From Pseudomonadota bacterium (GTDB lineage Bacteria; Desulfobacterota; Desulfarculia; Adiutricales; JAGVGV01): a stretch of DNA of 34,592 bases. This document shows, piece after piece, positions 19,638 through 27,026 of the stretch. A model generated the notes under the pieces. It was not told the origin of the DNA. It saw only the letters and a list, made by a program, of their open reading frames with translations, and searched no databases. The stretch covers positions 1 to 34,592 of the forward strand of contig JAHJTB010000023.1 of NCBI GenBank assembly GCA_018830135.1, in the 5' to 3' direction. The position numbers were made by a program, and so were the translations under genes. Numbering within the stretch: position 1 is the first letter of the stretch; each line of letters begins with the position of its first letter.

Positions 19638-20078
19638 CTAATCCGCCTCCTGGCAGTCGGGGCAAAGCCCGTAAAAATCGAGGCGGTGATGGGTGATCCG
19701 AAAACCGGTGTCGATGGCGACGTCCCGGGACAACTCCCTCATGGCCGTGTGTTCCGGGTCCACGACCCGGCCGCATCGGGTGCAGATGACGTGGGGGTGA
19801 GGATAGGGTTTGTTGCCGTCGTACCGGCTGCTGGCATGGGCGAACCCCAGTTCGAGGACCTGGTCCACGGACTTGAGCAGATTGATGGTCTTGTAGATGG
19901 TGGCCAGGCTGGTGGTGGGAAAATCATCTTTGACCTGCTCATAGACCTGTTCCGCGCTCGGGTGACCCTCGCTGAGGGACAGGACCTTGAGGACGGCCAG
20001 TCGTTGCGGGGTCAGGCGATGTCCCGTTTCCCGAAGGGTTTCGATCATTTTTTCGAGCCGGAGCCTGTGGTCAGCCAA
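19638..20078 (-). CDS. perR: Fur-family regulator, PerR-like
   Basis: The 146-aa protein has an N-terminal winged helix (GHRLTPQRLAVLKVL, about 19-33; TTSLATIYKTINLL, about 55-68) and a C-terminal dimerisation domain. Two CxxC pairs, Cys99-Cys102 and Cys139-Cys142, form the structural zinc site typical of PerR. His39, Asp87, His94, His96 and Asp107 are well placed for the regulatory metal site, where iron-catalysed His oxidation senses peroxide. It lies directly upstream of katG, the standard PerR target, which favours PerR over Fur or Zur. The stop is 29 nt before the candidate operator. Its own promoter probably lies in or next to the MITE-like element upstream. Confidence 0.87.
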   Translation of the reverse strand: MADHRLRLEKMIETLRETGHRLTPQRLAVLKVLSLSEGHPSAEQVYEQVKDDFPTTSLATIYKTINLLKSVDQVLELGFAHASSRYDGNKPYPHPHVICTRCGRVVDPEHTAMRELSRDVAIDTGFRITHHRLDFYGLCPDCQEAD

Positions 20079-20147
20079 TCGTCGGTTCTCCCGATGGTTC
20101 AGCGCCGGCGATTTTTCGGGTGGTTGGGGCTGACCATTCTTTGCTTA

Positions 20148-20325
20148 AACCCGGATTTTGCAGTTTTCTTCTACTGCGGCGCCGAACTGCGTGCTGCAAC
20201 GCTCGTTTCCCGCTTTTTGACCTCGACGTATCGTATAATACGCCCGCGGCCCAAAACCGGTCCAACTTCGCGTTTCGCCATGCATTTCGACGCCTCGCTA
20301 CGAACCCAACTGCAAAATCCGGGTT
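20148..20325. mobile_element. MITE-like element with 18-bp perfect terminal inverted repeats
   Basis: AACCCGGATTTTGCAGTT (20148-20165) and its exact reverse complement (20308-20325) bound a 178-bp non-coding segment. Its right 44 bp recur at 206..249 (41/44), and shorter end copies are at 3418..3435 and 17065..17079. The interior contains GTATCGTATAATACG, a palindrome with a -10-like TATAAT/TATTAT. It fills most of the 302-nt gap between perR and the transglutaminase-like gene, so it may supply or displace the perR promoter. No transposase for it is visible, and I could not define a target duplication. Confidence 0.7.
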
Positions 20326-20380
20326 AAAACCATTCTTGATAAAAGATATCGGCGGCCCCCGGGTCCGTCAACCCGGACTC

Positions 20381-21406
20381 CTAAAAATCCCACCATTGGC
20401 CGTCTTCGCGGCCGAGGGCCTCGATGACTCTCTGGTACCCGGCAAAGGCCAGAAGGCGGAAGGGGACCATGGTCCTGCCGCCTTGGCGGTAGTGTTCGAC
20501 CAGGGCCTCGGGATCGGCGGCCGGTCCGAGGATGCGGTCGAAGCCCTGCATCTGGGGGAGGAGGAAGCGATCGACGGGGCCGCGAGGCCCGCCCTTTCGG
20601 GCCATGGACCGGAGAATGGCCGCCCGGCTGGCGTCCAGGAGCCAGTAGCCCCGGCGGTCGCGGAAGATCAGGGAGATGTGGCCCATGAAGGCCATGGGCC
20701 GGGTCAGGAGGACCTGGACATCCAGGCCGAGCCGCCCCAACAGATACCCCCCCAGGAGGGTGAATTCGGTGCAGTCGCCGTATTTGTCCCGAAAGAATTC
20801 CCGCTTGCCCCGGGCCTGGTACCGGTCCGGCTGGTAGGAGAAGTTGCCGGCCAGGAAGTCGAGGACCCGGGCCGGGCTTTTCAGCCGGCCGGGCAGGGTC
20901 TGCCAGGCGTAGTCGAGCAGGCCGGCCGGGCCGAGGCGGACCAGGGTCCGGCCGGAGACGGGACCTTGTTCAGTCATCCAGAGCAGGCCCTGGAGGGAGC
21001 CGCCAAACTGGTCCGGCCCCGGGTTTTCGGCGGCCAGGGCGCTCAGAACCGTCCACCGGGCCGGGTCGGCCTCCCGGGCCAGGCCATAGATTTCGGCCAG
21101 GGCCCGGGCCGGGACCGGGCCGTGATTGACGTCCGGCAAACGGGCCAGGGCCCGCCCCAGGTCGCGCAGGCGCGGGTCCGGACTCGAGGCCATGGTGAAA
21201 AACAGGCAGTCGGGTTCGGTCCGGAGCGCTTCGGCCCGATCCCGACCGGCCGGGCCGAACTTCAGGGCGCAGTTCAGTCCGTCCCGGACGCCGGGGCGGT
21301 CCCGGTAGTCGTCGACGACGCTGTAGCGGAAGGCCCGGCAGCCGGACAGGCAAACCAGGGACGCGGCCAGGGCCAGCGCGAGTATCCAGACCTTGTGAGA
21401 TGTCAT
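20381..21406 (-). CDS. Transglutaminase-like lipoprotein
   Basis: The 341-aa product has a signal peptide ending in lipobox LSGC with Cys23 as the acylated residue. The second half contains a transglutaminase/papain-like core with a complete triad: Cys212 in KYGDCTEFTLLGGYLL, His243 in MGHISLIF, and Asp258 in WLLDASR. Proteins with this fold act as proteases or amidases on peptides or cell-wall material in the periplasm. The middle portion (about 60-180) is not recognised. No good ribosome-binding sequence precedes the ATG, but the signal peptide supports this start. The gene stands alone between the MITE-like element and a long palindrome. Confidence 0.82.
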   Translation of the reverse strand: MTSHKVWILALALAASLVCLSGCRAFRYSVVDDYRDRPGVRDGLNCALKFGPAGRDRAEALRTEPDCLFFTMASSPDPRLRDLGRALARLPDVNHGPVPARALAEIYGLAREADPARWTVLSALAAENPGPDQFGGSLQGLLWMTEQGPVSGRTLVRLGPAGLLDYAWQTLPGRLKSPARVLDFLAGNFSYQPDRYQARGKREFFRDKYGDCTEFTLLGGYLLGRLGLDVQVLLTRPMAFMGHISLIFRDRRGYWLLDASRAAILRSMARKGGPRGPVDRFLLPQMQGFDRILGPAADPEALVEHYRQGGRTMVPFRLLAFAGYQRVIEALGREDGQWWDF

Positions 21407-21433
21407 GGGATTGATGATAGCTCATACCAATCT

Positions 21434-21506
21434 AAAACTGGGGACAGTCACCTATTTTCCCGTTTCCCCCGGGGAAACGGGAAAATAGGTGACTGTCCCC
21501 AGTTTT
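21434..21506. repeat. 73-bp palindrome (36-bp perfect stem, 1-nt centre)
   Basis: The left arm 21434-21469 is the exact reverse complement of 21471-21506, with a single C between them. Each arm contains CTGGGGACAGTCACC next to an A/T-rich block and GTTTCCCC. It lies between the acyl-CoA synthetase stop and the transglutaminase-like gene. The GGGGACAGT motif also occurs at the end of the insertion sequence near 34.47 kb. A fold-back element (REP/MITE type) is more likely than a simple terminator. Confidence 0.9.
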
Positions 21507-21580
21507 GCCTGGTTTTGAAATCAGGTTTCCCAGGAAGCCCCGGCCCCCGGATCGCCCGGGGGACCGGGACGGATTCGGGG

Positions 21581-23095
21581 TTACTCGTTGAACTGGTCCC
21601 GCAGGACGCGTTTGAGTATCTTGCCCGTGGGCGTGCGGGGAATGACATCGGTGAAGACCACGGATTTGGGAATCTTGAAGCGGCCGATCCGGTCCTGGCA
21701 CCACGCGATCAGCTCGGATTCGGTCAGCTTCTGCTCGGGTTTGAGCTGGACCACGGCCCGGACCGCCTCGCCCCATTTCTCATGGTCGAAACCGATCACG
21801 CCCACGTCGGCGATGGCCGGGTGGGTCAGGAGCACGTCTTCGATCTCGGCCGGGTAGATGTTTTCCCCGCCGGAGATGATCATGTCCTTCTTGCGGTCCA
21901 TGATGTAGTAGAAGCCGTCCGCGTCCATCCGGGCGATGTCTCCGGTATGGAGCCAGTCGTCGACGATGGTTTCCGCCGTGGCCTCCGGCCGGTTCCAGTA
22001 GCCCTTCATCATGTTCGGGCCCTTCATCAAGACCTCGCCCGTCTCTTCCGGGCCCAGATCGTTGCCTTCGAGGTCCACGATGCGCAGTTCGGTGTGCATG
22101 AAGGGCTTGCCGCAGGAGCCGGCCTTGGAGTGGGCGTATTCGGCGGCCAGGACCGTGCCGGTGTTCGCTTCGGTCATGCCGTAAAGCTGGCGGACCTCGA
22201 TGCCCGCCGCTTCGTATTCGTTGAGCAGGCTGACCGGGACCGGGGCGGCGTAGACCAGGATGACCTGGACCGAGCTGAAGTCGTATTTCTCGAAGTCCGG
22301 GACGAATTTGAGGAACATGAGCAGGGCCGGGACCGAGCCGAAGGAGGTCACCTTCTCCTCCTGGATAAGCTCCAGGAACCGCTGCGGGTCGAAGGTGCGC
22401 AACAGGACCACCTTCTGGCCGCCGTGGACGGCCAGGGGCGGGCCGGCCAGGGCGCCGATATGGAACAGGGGCAGGGCGATGAGCAGGGTGTCGCCGGACT
22501 GGCCGACCGTGGCCAGCAGGTTGACGTTGCTCCAGAAATAATAGGCGTGGGTCAGTTCCGCGCCCTTGGGGCGGCCGGTGGTGCCCGAGGTGTAGAGGAT
22601 GGTCAGGGTGTCGTCGTCCCGGCCTTGGAGCGGGGGTTCCGAGGCCGAGGCCGTGGAAACCACATCGGCGTACGAACGGGCCCATTCCGGCGGGGAGTCG
22701 GAAATGGCCAGGAAGGTTTCGGCCGGAATGTCATTGCGAAACGAGTCCACGATTTCGACATATTCCGGGCCGAAGACGAAGACCTTGGCCTCGGCGTCGG
22801 AAAGGATGAACTGCATTTCAGGCCCGGCCAGACGATAGTTGATCGGCACCAGGATGGCCCCGATCTTGCCCAGACCGAAGAGCAGGTCGTAGTACTCGAC
22901 CTCGTTGAAGGCCAGGACCCCGACCCGGTCGCCCCGGCCAACGCCCAGTTTCGCCATGGCGTGGGCCAGACGATTGGCCCGTTCGTTGAGTTGGGCGAAG
23001 GTCAGCCTCGTTCCTTCGCAGACCAGGCCTTCCTTGTCCGGGTCCAGCAGGGCTCGACGAGTCAGCTGGTAGCCGATGTTCATGTGAGTAGCCAT
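21581..23095 (-). CDS. AMP-dependent acyl-CoA synthetase (fatty-acid or aryl-CoA ligase)
   Basis: The 504-aa protein belongs to the ANL adenylate-forming superfamily. ATP-binding motif TILYTSGTTGRPKG is at about 165-178, YGMTEANTG is the A5-type motif, WLHTGDIARMDADGF is the hinge-proximal motif, and PRTPTGKILKR near the C-terminus carries the catalytic lysine. It activates a carboxylic acid to an acyl-adenylate and then an acyl-CoA. Sequence style suggests a medium/long-chain fatty acid or related ligase, but the substrate is not fixed. GGGAGGTGG precedes the ATG at 23095. It lies 111 nt downstream of radA in the same direction; no other fatty-acid gene is beside it. Confidence 0.92.
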   Translation of the reverse strand: MATHMNIGYQLTRRALLDPDKEGLVCEGTRLTFAQLNERANRLAHAMAKLGVGRGDRVGVLAFNEVEYYDLLFGLGKIGAILVPINYRLAGPEMQFILSDAEAKVFVFGPEYVEIVDSFRNDIPAETFLAISDSPPEWARSYADVVSTASASEPPLQGRDDDTLTILYTSGTTGRPKGAELTHAYYFWSNVNLLATVGQSGDTLLIALPLFHIGALAGPPLAVHGGQKVVLLRTFDPQRFLELIQEEKVTSFGSVPALLMFLKFVPDFEKYDFSSVQVILVYAAPVPVSLLNEYEAAGIEVRQLYGMTEANTGTVLAAEYAHSKAGSCGKPFMHTELRIVDLEGNDLGPEETGEVLMKGPNMMKGYWNRPEATAETIVDDWLHTGDIARMDADGFYYIMDRKKDMIISGGENIYPAEIEDVLLTHPAIADVGVIGFDHEKWGEAVRAVVQLKPEQKLTESELIAWCQDRIGRFKIPKSVVFTDVIPRTPTGKILKRVLRDQFNE

Positions 23096-23206
23096 TGTCC
23101 ACCTCCCAAATGATTTTTCCGTTCTATTTCAATAGTTGGAATCCGGCACTTGCTTGAGAGCCCAAGCGTATCGTTTCCAAACTTCCTTACGACAGGCCGG
23201 GGGCCT

Positions 23207-24562
23207 TCAGGCCATCCACTCGAGCAGATCGGCCACCGATCCCAGGCCGACGAGGTCCAGGCCGGCCCGCCGGCCCAGGCGTTTTTGGTCGGACCGGGGC
23301 AGAACGGCCCGTTTGAAACCCAACCGGGCGGCCTCCCGGAGCCGGGTCTCGAGGCGGCTGACCCCCCGCACTTCGCCGGCCAGGCCGACTTCGCCCAGAA
23401 ACACCGCCTCGTAGTCCACGGGCCGTTCCTGGTAGCTGGATGCCACCGCGGCCACGAGTCCCAGGTCGAGGGCGGGTTCGACCACCCGGACGCCGCCGGT
23501 TACGTTGACGAAAACGTCACGATCGTACAGGCGCATGCCGACCTTTTTTTCCAGAACCGCGGTCAGCAGGGACAGTCGGGCCGGGTCGACGCCCAGGGCC
23601 TGGCGTCGGGGCATGGCCAGGCCCGAGGCCGAGACCAGGGCCTGGATTTCCACGAGGATGGGGCGGGTGCCTTCCATGGTCGGCACGACCACCGATCCGG
23701 GGGCCCCGTCGGGGCGTTCGGCCAGGAACAGGGCCGACGGGTTGGTCACTTCGACCAGGCCCACGTCCTTCATTTCGAAGACGCCTATCTCGTTGACCGA
23801 GCCGAACCGGTTTTTGAAGCTGCGCAGTATTCGAAGATTGTGTCCCCGTTCCCCTTCGAAGTAGAGGACGGTGTCGACCATGTGCTCGAGGACTTTGGGG
23901 CCGGCGATGGCCCCCTCCTTGGTCACGTGTCCCACCAGCCAGACCGGCCGGTTTTCGGTTTTGGCCAGGGCGATCAGCCGGGACGCGGATTCCCGGATTT
24001 GAACCAGGCTGCCCGGGGCCGAGCCGATGTCGGTCGAGGCCACGGACTGGATCGAGTCCAGGGCCAGGATGTCCCAGGCCGAATCCCGGGCCACGGCCAG
24101 GATGGCTTCGAGGGAGGTTTCCGCGAGAACGGTCAAAAGGCTCAGGTCGAGTTTCAGGCGTTCGGCCCGGAGTCTGAGCTGGGCCGGGGATTCTTCGCCC
24201 GAGACGTACAAGAGCCGTCCCTGGCGACGGCCCACTCCGGAGGCGGCCTGGAGCAGGAGGGTGGACTTGCCGATGCCCGGCTCCCCGGCCAGCAGGACCG
24301 CCGATCCGGGCACCACCCCGCCGCCCAGGACCCGGTCCAGTTCGACCAGCCCGGTCTGGAGCCGGCCTTCTTCCTCGAGGCGGACCTGGTCCAGGGTCAT
24401 CGGTCGGGCCTCGGCCCGCCGTCCGCCCGCCGGCCGGGATTCAGTGGAAAGGATGGCCTCGGTCATGGAGTCCCAGGACTCGCAGGCCGGGCAGCGGCCC
24501 AGCCACTTCGGTGAGCGGTAGCCGCACTCGCCGCACACGTAAGCGGTTCGGGTTTTAGACAA
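23207..24562 (-). CDS. radA: DNA repair protein RadA/Sms
   Basis: The 451-aa protein has the N-terminal zinc finger (Cys10, Cys13, Cys24, Cys27), a RecA-like ATPase with Walker A GEPGIGKS (about 93-100), the RadA-specific KNRFGSVNEIGVF motif, and a C-terminal Lon-like domain. It acts in recombination as a branch-migration ATPase. I choose the TTG at 24562 as start: GAGGAGCG precedes it by about 6 nt, it gives the usual family length, and homologues begin just before the zinc finger. An in-frame ATG at 24658 would add 32 residues and run through the trxA promoter. The gene is divergent from trxA. Confidence 0.95.
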   Translation of the reverse strand: MSKTRTAYVCGECGYRSPKWLGRCPACESWDSMTEAILSTESRPAGGRRAEARPMTLDQVRLEEEGRLQTGLVELDRVLGGGVVPGSAVLLAGEPGIGKSTLLLQAASGVGRRQGRLLYVSGEESPAQLRLRAERLKLDLSLLTVLAETSLEAILAVARDSAWDILALDSIQSVASTDIGSAPGSLVQIRESASRLIALAKTENRPVWLVGHVTKEGAIAGPKVLEHMVDTVLYFEGERGHNLRILRSFKNRFGSVNEIGVFEMKDVGLVEVTNPSALFLAERPDGAPGSVVVPTMEGTRPILVEIQALVSASGLAMPRRQALGVDPARLSLLTAVLEKKVGMRLYDRDVFVNVTGGVRVVEPALDLGLVAAVASSYQERPVDYEAVFLGEVGLAGEVRGVSRLETRLREAARLGFKRAVLPRSDQKRLGRRAGLDLVGLGSVADLLEWMA

Positions 24563-24612
24563 AATTCGCTCCTCGCCCCGGACGCGCGGCCCGGGTGCGC
24601 GGGTGATAACGG

Positions 24613-24641
24613 TTGACAGATATGCCGCTTCTGTATATCGT
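24613..24641 (+). promoter_or_regulatory. trxA: trxA promoter
   Basis: A consensus TTGACA (24613-24618), a 17-nt spacer and TATCGT (24636-24641), with predicted start near 24648. The mRNA leader would be only about 23 nt, just enough for the AAGGAG ribosome-binding site. Confidence 0.65.
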
Positions 24642-24670
24642 ATCTGTATTTTTTGCACAAGGAGTTCCCC

Positions 24671-25000
24671 ATGGCCAGTGAAAATTTAATCGAAGTGACC
24701 GATCTTGAATTCGAAGCAAAGGTCCTCAAAGCGGACCGACCCGTATTGGTGGACTTCTGGGCCGCCTGGTGCGGACCGTGCAAAGCCATCGGACCCACCG
24801 TCGCGGAACTGGCCGACGAGTACGTCGGACGGGTATCCGTGGCCAAGATGAACGTGGACGAAAACCCGCAGACCCCGGGCAAATACAGTATCCGGGCCAT
24901 CCCCACCCTGATCGTCTTCAAGGACGGCCAGGTCGCGGAGCAGATCACCGGCGCGGTGGCCAAGTCCCAGATCGTCAGCGCCATCGAAAAGGCCCTCTAG
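24671..25000 (+). CDS. trxA: Thioredoxin
   Basis: The 109-aa protein is a single thioredoxin domain with active site WCGPC (Cys34, Cys37), the following Lys, and the cis-proline loop AIPTLIVF. It reduces protein disulfides in the cytoplasm, drawing electrons from TrxB encoded 2 nt downstream. I chose the ATG at 24671 because AAGGAG precedes it by 8 nt; the in-frame ATG at 24653 overlaps that site. First gene of trxA-trxB-bamD. Confidence 0.97.
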   Translation: MASENLIEVTDLEFEAKVLKADRPVLVDFWAAWCGPCKAIGPTVAELADEYVGRVSVAKMNVDENPQTPGKYSIRAIPTLIVFKDGQVAEQITGAVAKSQIVSAIEKAL

Positions 25001-25002
25001 CC

Positions 25003-25944
25003 TTGAGCGAGGCGGACCTGGACCTGGTTATCGTCGGCGGCGGCCCGGCCGGGCTGACGGCCGGCCTGTACGCGGCCCGTGCCCGACTCAGGACCCGCCT
25101 CGTGGAAATGCTCTCCCCGGGCGGCCAGGTCCTGAACACCCACTGGGTGGACAACTATCCCGGCTTTCCCGAAGGGGTTTCCGGCTTCGAACTGGTGGAC
25201 CGCATGAGGCAGCAGGCCGAGCGGTTCGACCTCGATATCGCCAGCGGCGAGGTCATTGGTCTCGAACGCGACGGCGATTCGATCCGCATCCGGCTGGCCG
25301 ACGGCGAGATTGCGGCCAAGTGCCTGATCATCGCCACCGGCTCCCAGCCCCAGAAACTCGGCGTGCCCGGCGAGGCGGCCATGATCGGCAAGGGCGTTTC
25401 CTACTGCGCCACCTGCGACGGCCCCTTCTACCGCGACGTGGAAGTGGCCGTGGTCGGGGGCGGGGACACGGCCGTGGAGGAAGCCCTGTTTCTGACCCGC
25501 TTCGCCTCCAGGGTCCACCTCTTCCACCGCCGGGACGAACTCAGGGCCACCGGCATCCTCCGGGAAAAGATTCTGGCCGAACCCAAGGTCGAGGTCCATT
25601 GGTCTTCGGTCCTGACCGAAATCCGGTCCAACGACGCGGGCATGGTCCGGGGCGTCCGGTGCAGGGACCTCAAGACCGGCGACGAGTCCGATCTGGCCGT
25701 GGAAGGCGTGTTCATGTTCGTGGGCATGAAGCCCGTTACGGCCTGCCTGGCCGGGTTCGTGGAACTGGACCATGCCGGTTTTGTCGTCACCGACGACCTG
25801 CTGCAAACGTCCCAGACGGGTGTCTGGGCCGCGGGAGACGTTCGGGCCAAAAAGTTCCGCCAGATTTCCACCGCTGTCGGCGACGGGGCCAACGCGGCCT
25901 TCATGGCCGAAAAATACATCGAAGACCATTTCAGCCGACGCTGA
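25003..25944 (+). CDS. trxB: Thioredoxin reductase
   Basis: The 313-aa flavoprotein has FAD-binding VGGGPAGLTA (about 11-20), the redox disulfide Cys135-Cys138 in CATCDGPFY, an NADP-type Rossmann motif GGGDTAVEE (about 152-160), and HRRDELRA (about 175-182), whose arginines favour NADPH. WAAGDVRAKKFRQ near the C-terminus is the second FAD signature. The best start is the TTG at 25003, two bases after the trxA stop, with AAGG inside trxA as a weak ribosome-binding sequence; this points to translational coupling. It passes electrons from NADPH to TrxA. A GTG-initiated bamD follows after 16 nt. Confidence 0.95.
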   Translation: MSEADLDLVIVGGGPAGLTAGLYAARARLRTRLVEMLSPGGQVLNTHWVDNYPGFPEGVSGFELVDRMRQQAERFDLDIASGEVIGLERDGDSIRIRLADGEIAAKCLIIATGSQPQKLGVPGEAAMIGKGVSYCATCDGPFYRDVEVAVVGGGDTAVEEALFLTRFASRVHLFHRRDELRATGILREKILAEPKVEVHWSSVLTEIRSNDAGMVRGVRCRDLKTGDESDLAVEGVFMFVGMKPVTACLAGFVELDHAGFVVTDDLLQTSQTGVWAAGDVRAKKFRQISTAVGDGANAAFMAEKYIEDHFSRR

Positions 25945-25960
25945 CCAAAGGATTTAACAG

Positions 25961-26767
25961 GTGCGTTTGAAAAAACTGTTCAATCAAGGCCTTTTGATCT
26001 GCCTGGCGGCCGTTCTGCTCATGCCCCTGACCACCGGCTGCGGAATTTTCAAGAGCCTGTTCGGGGACGAAGGCTCCGAGATCGAGGTCCTGCCGGACCA
26101 ACTGGCGCAGGACGGCATGGAGGCCCTGGACAACGAGAACTACCGGACCGCGGCCCTGATCTTCCGGGAGCTCAAAGACCGCTACCCTTACAGCAAATAC
26201 GCGATTCTGGCCGAACTCAAGATGGCCGACTCCCTGTACTTCAAGGAACTCTATATCGAAGCGGCCGAAGCCTACCGGGAGTTCGAACGGCTGCATCCCA
26301 AGAACGAAGCCATTCCTTACGTCATCTATCAGATCGGGATGTGCAACTTCCAGCAGATCCAGGGCCCGGACCGGGACCAGACCCCCACGGTCGAGGCCAT
26401 CCAGACCTTCACCCGGCTCAGGGAAACCTTTCCCGACAGCCGGTTCGCCAGCATGGCCCTGGCCCGGATCACGGATGCCCAGAACGCCCTGGCCGGCCAC
26501 GAGTGGTATGTCGGGCAGTTCTACTACAAACTGAATATGTACCCGGCCGCCCTGGGGCGCTTCATCAGTCTGGTCAAGAACTATCCGGACACCGGGTACC
26601 ATTCCCAGGCCTTGGAACAGATCAAGGCCTGCCGCCAGAAGATAGAAGAGCAGAACGCGGCCACTGCCGCCTGGGAAGCCGAGCAGAAACAGAAGGAAGA
26701 AGCAGAGAAGCCGCCGGAGAAAAAAACCGGGGAAACAGGCGGGGAAAAAGCCGGGAAGTCGGAGTAG
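25961..26767 (+). CDS. bamD: Outer-membrane assembly lipoprotein BamD
   Basis: The 268-aa lipoprotein starts at GTG (AAGGA about 9 nt upstream) and has lipobox LTTGC with Cys27. The mature part carries tandem TPR-like repeats, recognisable in EALDNENYRTAALIFRELKDRYPYS, AELKMADSLYFKELYIEAAEAYREFERLHP and YVGQFYYKLNMYPAALGRF. The Lys/Glu-rich C-terminal tail (about 225-268) is low complexity. In the Bam complex, BamD helps BamA fold beta-barrel proteins. It lies 16 nt after trxB, so it probably shares the trx promoter. Length is close to the family's usual 245-290. Confidence 0.92.
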   Translation: MRLKKLFNQGLLICLAAVLLMPLTTGCGIFKSLFGDEGSEIEVLPDQLAQDGMEALDNENYRTAALIFRELKDRYPYSKYAILAELKMADSLYFKELYIEAAEAYREFERLHPKNEAIPYVIYQIGMCNFQQIQGPDRDQTPTVEAIQTFTRLRETFPDSRFASMALARITDAQNALAGHEWYVGQFYYKLNMYPAALGRFISLVKNYPDTGYHSQALEQIKACRQKIEEQNAATAAWEAEQKQKEEAEKPPEKKTGETGGEKAGKSE

Positions 26768-26773
26768 ATTGGC

Positions 26774-26947
26774 CCCGGCTTGCCGGGAATGCGGGTTCTG
26801 AAGAACGACGGTTCGGGACTCCGGTCCCTTTGTTGCTGGTTCCCAAGATCTCGTTTGGGGGCCAGCGGTTAACACCCCATCTAAAATCACCCGGCCCTGG
26901 CCGGGAACAGCGTCGTGATACAACCAGGAGGGAAGCCGGAGCTTCCC
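26774..26947. repeat. Cluster of four short palindromes in the bamD/oxidoreductase gap
   Basis: The gap 26768-27026 (259 nt, no gene) holds CCCGGC-TT-GCCGGG (26774-26787), CCCAAG-ATCTCG-TTTGGG (26842-26859), CCCGGCC-CT-GGCCGGG (26890-26905) and GGGAAGC-CGGA-GCTTCCC (26930-26947). The second matches the palindrome at 8881-8910 (22/30). None is followed by a T run, so they look like REP-type repeats rather than terminators, though they may protect the bamD mRNA end. Confidence 0.6.
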
Positions 26948-27026
26948 GGATCAGGTCCCCGATCCGGACCTCGGGAGCCCGCAAAAAACCCCCAATGAAC
27001 GCCAGCCCCCACCTTGTATCCCGTCC

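Noticed and set aside
21434-21506. CRISPR repeat or simple terminator
   Set aside because: Only one unit is present with no spaced repeats, and a 36-bp perfect stem is far longer than a terminator; a fold-back repeat fits better.
20120-23113. 997-codon plus-strand open frame
   Set aside because: It is antisense to the transglutaminase-like and acyl-CoA synthetase genes and crosses the MITE-like element and the palindrome. Its protein has no recognisable domain.
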